Shown: positions 58,500-64,000 of the stretch, in pieces | How the letters are laid out: every line of letters begins with the position of its first letter | Position numbering within the stretch: the first letter of the stretch is position 1 | DNA from: Asterella californica | Taxonomy: Eukaryota; Streptophyta; Marchantiopsida; Marchantiales; Aytoniaceae | Length of the DNA: 64,000 nucleotides | NCBI GenBank assembly: GCA_036924285.1 | Contig: JAYKYS010000001.1 | Span: 8,767,501 to 8,831,500, forward strand | Reading direction: 5' to 3' | Notes under the pieces: model-generated | Told to the model about the DNA's origin: nothing | Database searches by the model: none | Seen by the model: only the letters and a program-made list of their open reading frames with translations | Translations under genes and position numbers: made by a program

Positions 58500-61400
58500 C
58501 AAGCGGGATATGATGTGGTTGAAGATGTGGGTGCTCAAAAAGCCAACATCACTGTTGGACAACTGATCGCACTTAATCCCAGCTTACGAAGAGAACTCAG
58601 AGGAGGACTGGGTTCTAAGAGAAGCAAGAAGAAGAAACCCAAGAGCAAGACATCAAAGTCAGTGGGAGTTGGTGTGGTGGATGTGCATACTTCAGAGGTA
58701 TGCACTAGGACTTCAAAGATTGAAGTCCGGTTGAATGGTCACTACGTCTCTGACGTATTGGTGGATGGAGGGTCGGCTGTAAACGCCATATCGGAGAGAT
58801 TGATGAAGAAGTTGGGGATGGAACCAACTCACCCGGCTAGCATTGTCGTGGGGATGGCTAACAAGCAACGGGTAAGACCTCTTGGTGTGTTAGAGAAGGT
58901 GGTCGTGTCTGTGATGAGAGTTCAAACATTGATGTCCTTTCAAGTGTTAAAGGACTCTAGTTATGATTTGCTCCTAGGTAGGCCTTGGTTGAGAGCTGTG
59001 CGCACCACTGATAGGTGGCACAAGGGATACTTACGGATTGGGCTTAGAGATCATAGAGTGATAGTTCCTCTCTCGGGTGTTGGAGTTGTGACTTCTGACT
59101 CTGATAGACCCACTAGGGACTACTAGGAATCTGATATGGAGGACGATCAGAGTGTCTCAGAAGTAGATACCGGAGATTCTTACGATCAAGAATCCTCGTC
59201 TGAGGACGAAGGATTTGGTCGAGATGAATCATTACATCAGCTTAGTGCTATTGACTTGTTGCCTCGACCAGCAGTGGAGAAAGATCCTGACAAAGAAGAG
59301 TTGAGTGAGGCGGAGATTGTGAGAAGACTCTCTACCCTGAAGTTTGGTGTCAATGTTACTCAAGAGGAGAAAAGTAGATTCTTAGATATATTTCGAAAAT
59401 ATATCCATGTGTTTGCTTTCAGCTACAAGGATTTGAAGGAGATGACTCTCGAGATTCATCGAATCGAATTGGAAGAAAACGCAAGACCAGTTCGACAGAA
59501 GCAGAGAAGGGTCAATCCTACAACAGCAATGATGATCAAGGAGGAGATAGACAAGTTGAAGGAGACGAGTTTCATCTATGAGGTGGAGAACTCAGAATGG
59601 GTTTCACCCATTGTGATTGTCAAGAAGAAGAATGATAAGCTGCGAGTGTGCATAGACTATAAGAAGCTGAATGCAATTACCAAGAAGGATTATTATCCTC
59701 TACCGTTTATAGATGAGATTTTGGAGGAAGTTGCTGGTCATGAGTGGTACAGCTTTGGTGATGGTTATAGTGGATACAACCAGATCAAGATAGCACAGGA
59801 GTACCAGCAGTTGACTACTTTCACTACTCCTTGGGAAACATTTGCATTTCGAGTGATGTCATTCGGACTGTGTAATGCTCCGGCCACGTTTCAGAGGTTC
59901 ATGAACAAGGTGTTCGAATCATTCATAGGGAAGTTTGTTCGTGATTTCATTGACGATTTCTGTGTGTACAAAAGAAAGGAGACCACTTTGATCATGTGAT
60001 CAAAGTTTTGCAGCGGTTGGAGCAAGCCAACGCTTCTCTAAATCCAGAGAAGTGCATCTTTGGCTGCGAAGAAGATCTGCTGTTAGGGCACATCATTTCC
60101 AAGAAGGGGTTTGCGGTAGATCCTAAGAAGGTGAAGAAGATTGTGGATCTTCCATTTCCAATCAACTTGACAAAGTTGAGGCAGTTTCTTGGCATGGTTG
60201 GATATTACCGTAGGTTTGTCTTTTCCTTCTCAAACAAAGCAATAGATTTGACTATGTACATGAAGAAGGGAGTTGATTTTGACTTGATAGTGCATGATCA
60301 GAAGGCAAAGGAAGCATTTGAGGAGCTGAAAAAGACATTGGTGATAGCTCCTATACTTGCTAAACCTGAGTGGAGTAAAGCATTTATTCTGTATACGGAT
60401 GCCTCCAATGTAGCTATCGGGTGTACATTAAGTCAGTTAGATGAAGATGGGCATGATCATCCTATAGCTTATGCTAGTAGGCAGATGGTGCCAGCGGAGA
60501 AGAATTACTCCGTGACTGAACGAGAAGGATTAGCAGTGATCTTTGGATTGAAGAAATTTTGACATTACTTGCTGGGAGGGAAATTTTCCATAGTCATAGA
60601 TCACAAAGCTTTAAAGTATATCTTTAATAAGTCTAATGCCGAAGGTCGTATTGCTCGTTGGAAGATCATTCTAACAGAATACGATTACGTGATCGAAGAT
60701 AGACCAGGGAAAAAGCATGCGAATGCTGATCTTTTGCCGAGGGCTTATGATGATGAGGGAGAAGAACTGTTTGATGATTCATTTCTAGATGAACATCTGA
60801 TGACCATCACAAGCATTGAGGAGATACCGGACGAGTACAAAGAAATCTGGAGTTTCCTTGCAGATGGCTCTTTTCTAGAAGGTATGCATACCCGAGAACG
60901 TAACGCGTTGATCAAGAGATGCAAACCTTACACCATGGTGGAGGAAATTCTATTTCATCAAAGAGCAGATGGCTTACTAAGGAGAGCAGTTGGTCAGAAG
61001 GAGGCATTCAAGCTAATGCACGAGTTTCACGATGGCACTGTTTGCGGAGGTCACTTTGCTGGTAAGATAACAGCCTTCAAGATTTTGGATGCGGGTTATC
61101 ACTGGAGAGGGATTTTCAAAGAGCATTTAGACTATTGCAAAACTTGCGACGTATGTCAATCATTTGCTCTGAAGTCTACTAGAACACCTCCGTTAAGATC
61201 AATTCCCGTGTTAGGACCATTTGAGAAGTGAGGTATTGACTTTGTAGGTCCTCTTAATAAGACACCTCGAGGCAATAGATACATTGTAGTCGCCATTGAC
61301 TATTGTACCAAGTGGGTAGAGGCTAGACCTTTGAGGGAGACTAATGAAACAGAAGTCGGTAGATTCCTATGAGAGAGGATCATCACCAGATTTGGATGTC

Positions 61401-61936
61401 CGTTAGAGTTGGTCTCAGATAGACGAGGAGAGTTTGTAGGGAGTATGACTACTGCTATGCTACAACACTTTTCTATCAAGCCACGAGTAACGACCTCATA
61501 CAAACCAAATGCTAATGGTCTTGCGGAGAAGACCAATCTTACACTTTGTATGATGCTCGTCAAAGATGCTGGTGTTGAGATTGCGAAACATACTTGGGAT
61601 AAGAGGCTACATGCCATCTTATGGGAGTATCGAACGACAACAAAGACTTCTACTGGATACTCTTCATTTCGACTGGTTTATGGAGTGGAGTCCAAGTTGC
61701 CCATCCAATTCAAATTGGATACTTTTCAAACTATTCAACGAAAGTTGAAGAGGTCGAGAGGAGAAGATGTGGTCAGATCAAGAAAGGAGCAACTCATGGA
61801 GTTGGAAGAGACCCGAGCGATAGCAATGATCCGGATGGAACGAGCTCATGCGTATCAAAAGAAGAGTTACGACAAACGGTTGGACAAGAGGGAGGTAAAA
61901 CCTTTTCAAGTCGGAGATTGGGTTATGTTGTATGAT
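58500..61936 (+). pseudogene. Gypsy pol: protease, RT, RNase H, integrase
   Basis: Domain order is Ty3/Gypsy. The protease has LVDGGSAVNAI near 58,760, and GRPWLRA. After a TAG, reverse transcriptase runs with VCIDYKKLNAITKKDYYPLP, FGLCNAPATFQRFM and the catalytic FIDDFCVY (59,946). A frameshift near 59,990 leads to the connection and RNase H (LYTDASNVAIG near 60,390). TGA near 60,560 replaces the usual Arg of the KKFRHYLLG motif. Integrase has an H-H-C-C zinc region (HEFHDG...CKTCDVC, 61,020-61,160), a TGA at 61,229 before GIDFVGP, another TGA near 61,371, and LVSDRRGEF. The last recognisable part is FQVGDWVMLYD (about 61,905-61,935). Confidence 0.92.
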
Positions 61937-63068
61937 GCTATCATGAAGTTGCTCCACACCTTATCTACAACAAAAGGACCAAAATATCTCAGAAGAAACT
62001 TCTTCCTAGCCCTCTTGAATATTCACCTTCACGGAAGCTCAATAGAAGTCTCGGAAGCTCACTAGAAGAAGATAAGAAGATGGGAAAGAAGGGAAAATCC
62101 AAACGAGAAAGAAACAAGATAAGAATAAGAAATTAAGACTCCGACAGGCTTCTAGTCCGGATCTTGACTAACAAGCCATCCTTGCTTGTAATAGTTTGGG
62201 GAGGAAGACAACAAACGTGCGTACAGTTACACAGTCTTCTCCTTGAGGATGTCATCTTCTACTGTGGGAAGAAGGCTTCTTTCTTCTTCTCTCGCTGCTC
62301 CGATCCGTACGTGGATCCGAAGTGCTCTACTGGACGAGCCAAACTGCGAATCTGCAGAACTGCTGACAGTCACCGCCACTCAAGAAGAATGCTTCCCATG
62401 CACAATCGGGAAGGAATCTAAGGAAATCCACCACCCAGAAGACACAGGGCAAGCTTCTGCACTCAAATTAGCAATCCATTCCCCAAGAAGAAAGCACATT
62501 GGTGTTGGGAAGCTCACTCCCTCTACTTTTTGCTCCTACTCCTCGACACACCAGTCTAGCCAACAGGACTACATGAGGATGTCGTTCCTTGCTCCTAAAC
62601 TGTCCACTACCTCCATCTACATCTTTGAACCGCTAGCAACGAGCATGCAGACCCCTCCGGTGTAATCCCAATCTATTCGTATGTCTCTAACATCGGATGT
62701 AGTGTGTGTGCGCACAGTAATGTGTTTAGTGCGCCTCTTATGTGTGCTATCAGTCTACATCGTAAGATGTTTGTGTGTGTGCTCAATTTCCTACGCTGCA
62801 ATCCTACTTATGCATCTGCCTTGAGACGTAGAGAGAATCCCCTCCAATCCTCGACTACAACCAGGGAGAGATGGGCGCTGCCAGAAGGCTGCCATCCTAC
62901 ATGCAAGCGGTTCTCTTCCTAATTAACCATCGACTTTACTACTCCTGCGCTGTCTACTCTGCCACATGATCACCTATCTAATAATACACTAAACTGCCAC
63001 CTCCTAAGATAGCATGTTCGGTTCCTACTAAGTTTGGACAAGTCAACTTGTCTTCTGCGCTTTGCTGC
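61937..63068. other. Sequence after the Gypsy break, no gene recognised
   Basis: Similarity to Gypsy integrase stops after VGDWVMLYD, and no LTR follows. Short frames at 62,164-62,665 have no known domain. The sequence is rich in CTTCTTC/GAAGAAG, like the minus-strand frame to the right, so it may be the downstream part of that element. Confidence 0.35.
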
Positions 63069-63353
63069 CTACTCTAATTGCTCGGATGCAATCTCCATTC
63101 GATCCGATCCTACCTGAACTGCTAACTCGGCTTTTGATAAGCTGGGAAGCCCTGCAATTACCTCGGGTGTCACTGAGGTGGCTTCCTCCTCAACAATCGT
63201 CGCTGGCTCTGTTGCTTCTGCTTCTGCTTCAGAAGACGGAAGCGTCTTCTGGGAAGCTAGGTCGACTTGTGCTTCCTCGCTCTTCTGAGACACTAGTTCG
63301 ACTCTGAGAGCCATGGTGACCTCATAGAGGTCCGGGGAAGTCACTTCCTCCAC
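63069..63353 (-). CDS. Acidic open frame downstream of the coiled-coil frame
   Basis: This 94-residue frame (MEEVTSPDLYEVTMALRVE...) is rich in Glu, Ser, Ala and Val. It lies 31 bp past the stop of the next feature on the same strand, and may be the continued C-terminal part after a stop or frameshift. No domain recognised. Confidence 0.3.
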   Translation of the reverse strand: MEEVTSPDLYEVTMALRVELVSQKSEEAQVDLASQKTLPSSEAEAEATEPATIVEEEATSVTPEVIAGLPSLSKAELAVQVGSDRMEIASEQLE

Positions 63354-63383
63354 TCGGAATACTTGAGAAGACAGCTCTTCTTT

Positions 63384-64000
63384 CTATCTTCCAGAAGACA
63401 TCTTGTCTTCCGGAGCTTCTTCCGGAGTCTTCTCGGCTTCCAACGCTGTCACTACCAAGTGGACAGCGAGGTCGAACTCCTCCTTCTCCAAGTCTGATCC
63501 AGTCGATGGTGCTGGAGCTTGAGAAGATCTAGTTGCGGGTGGCGGAATCAAGGGAAGACCGTAAAGTGTCTTCACTCTCTCTATCTGTCTATCCAAGTAC
63601 CGGAACATGCTCTCCTTACACTCTACCAACATCGCTATTGACTCGTCGTACCATTCTCTAGCTAAGGTAAGAAGCTTCCTACCCGTGATGAAGTTAAACT
63701 TCTTTCGAAGCGCTTCCACCGACTGAGCTAGCATCTCTTGTGCACGAGCTTCCGCTGCTTCCCGCTGCGTCTTCTCGACTGCAGTCTGCACTTCTGCGGC
63801 TTCCCGCAGTGTCTTCCATATCGTCTTCTCCTCTGCAAGGGCGGTGATCTTATCTCGCACTCGTAGAACCTCCTGGTCACGCTGCTGAACATGCGCTTGT
63901 AACTCCTAGTTGCTCTTCTTCAGCTGCGCCAGCTCCTTGACAGAAGTGGCTGCTTCCGTCTTGTATTTCGATGCGAGCGTCTCCGTGGTACGGAGACTAG
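63384..64000 (-). pseudogene. Coiled-coil, gag-like protein, partial, with internal stop
   Basis: The frame enters from beyond the right edge and reads KTEAATSVKELAQLKKSN, then a TAG (63,908-63,906), then ELQAHVQQRDQEVLRVRDKI and a long Ala/Glu-rich helix (KTQREAAEARAQEMLAQSVEAL). A more globular part (LTLAREWYDESIAMLVECKESM...) and a Pro/Ser linker follow before the stop at 63,384. The heptad-rich helix resembles N-terminal regions of plant retroelement gag proteins, but no retroviral-type motif is visible. A host coiled-coil gene is possible. Confidence 0.4.

Noticed and set aside
1..64000. CRISPR array, bacterial operon or defence system
   Set aside because: No spaced identical repeats of the right size were seen. 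Introns and plant elements show this is eukaryotic DNA.

Overview
The window looks like nuclear DNA of a land plant. The evidence is a plant glutamate receptor-like (GLR) channel gene with seven exons, a SABATH-family methyltransferase gene with three exons, GT-AG introns of about 100-900 bp, and plant Copia, Gypsy, LINE and SINE elements. The gag type at 51.8-52.9 kb and the low gene density suggest a seedless plant (bryophyte or lycophyte) rather than a flowering plant. That lineage call is inference. Only two genes appear intact; most of the rest is transposon debris.

Layout. 1-5,247: a nearly complete Copia element cut by the left edge, with frameshifts and stops. 5.76-6.63 kb: an LTR-like sequence repeated at 50.84-51.74 kb. 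About 7.0-7.1 kb: a short LRR-like remnant. 7.85-11.42 kb: a second, older Copia element whose protease-integrase segment is inverted. 11.4-15.5 kb: more GC-rich sequence I cannot assign. 15.5-26 kb: AT-rich sequence with no recognisable gene, holding tandem duplications, a SINE-like head, a GACGTC cluster, a 354-bp inverted-repeat element and a dispersed hairpin repeat. 26.0-26.6 kb: a duplicated segment with a perfect hairpin, just upstream of the GLR gene (27,015-31,539, + strand). 33-34.2 kb: two SINE-like elements, one with clear target-site duplications. 35.2-35.9 kb (- strand) and 43.4-43.7 kb (+ strand): two dead SABATH copies, with a broken LINE at 39.4-42.65 kb between them. 46.8-47.0 kb: a SINE with 16-bp target-site duplications, immediately upstream of the intact SABATH gene (47,296-49,409). 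50.8-61.9 kb: nested LTR elements, including a Gypsy element with a clear 5' LTR, an extra zinc-knuckle ORF before gag, and no 3' LTR in the window. 63.1-64 kb: a coiled-coil, gag-like frame on the minus strand.

The two intact genes are unrelated in function: a membrane ligand-gated cation channel subunit and a small-molecule methyltransferase. No operon-like or defence-like system is visible. The most informative structures are the dead SABATH copies that share a stop codon, the partly duplicated GLR exon with its own splice donor, the unusual GLR pore segment, the inverted Copia segment, and at least two SINE families that I cannot name.
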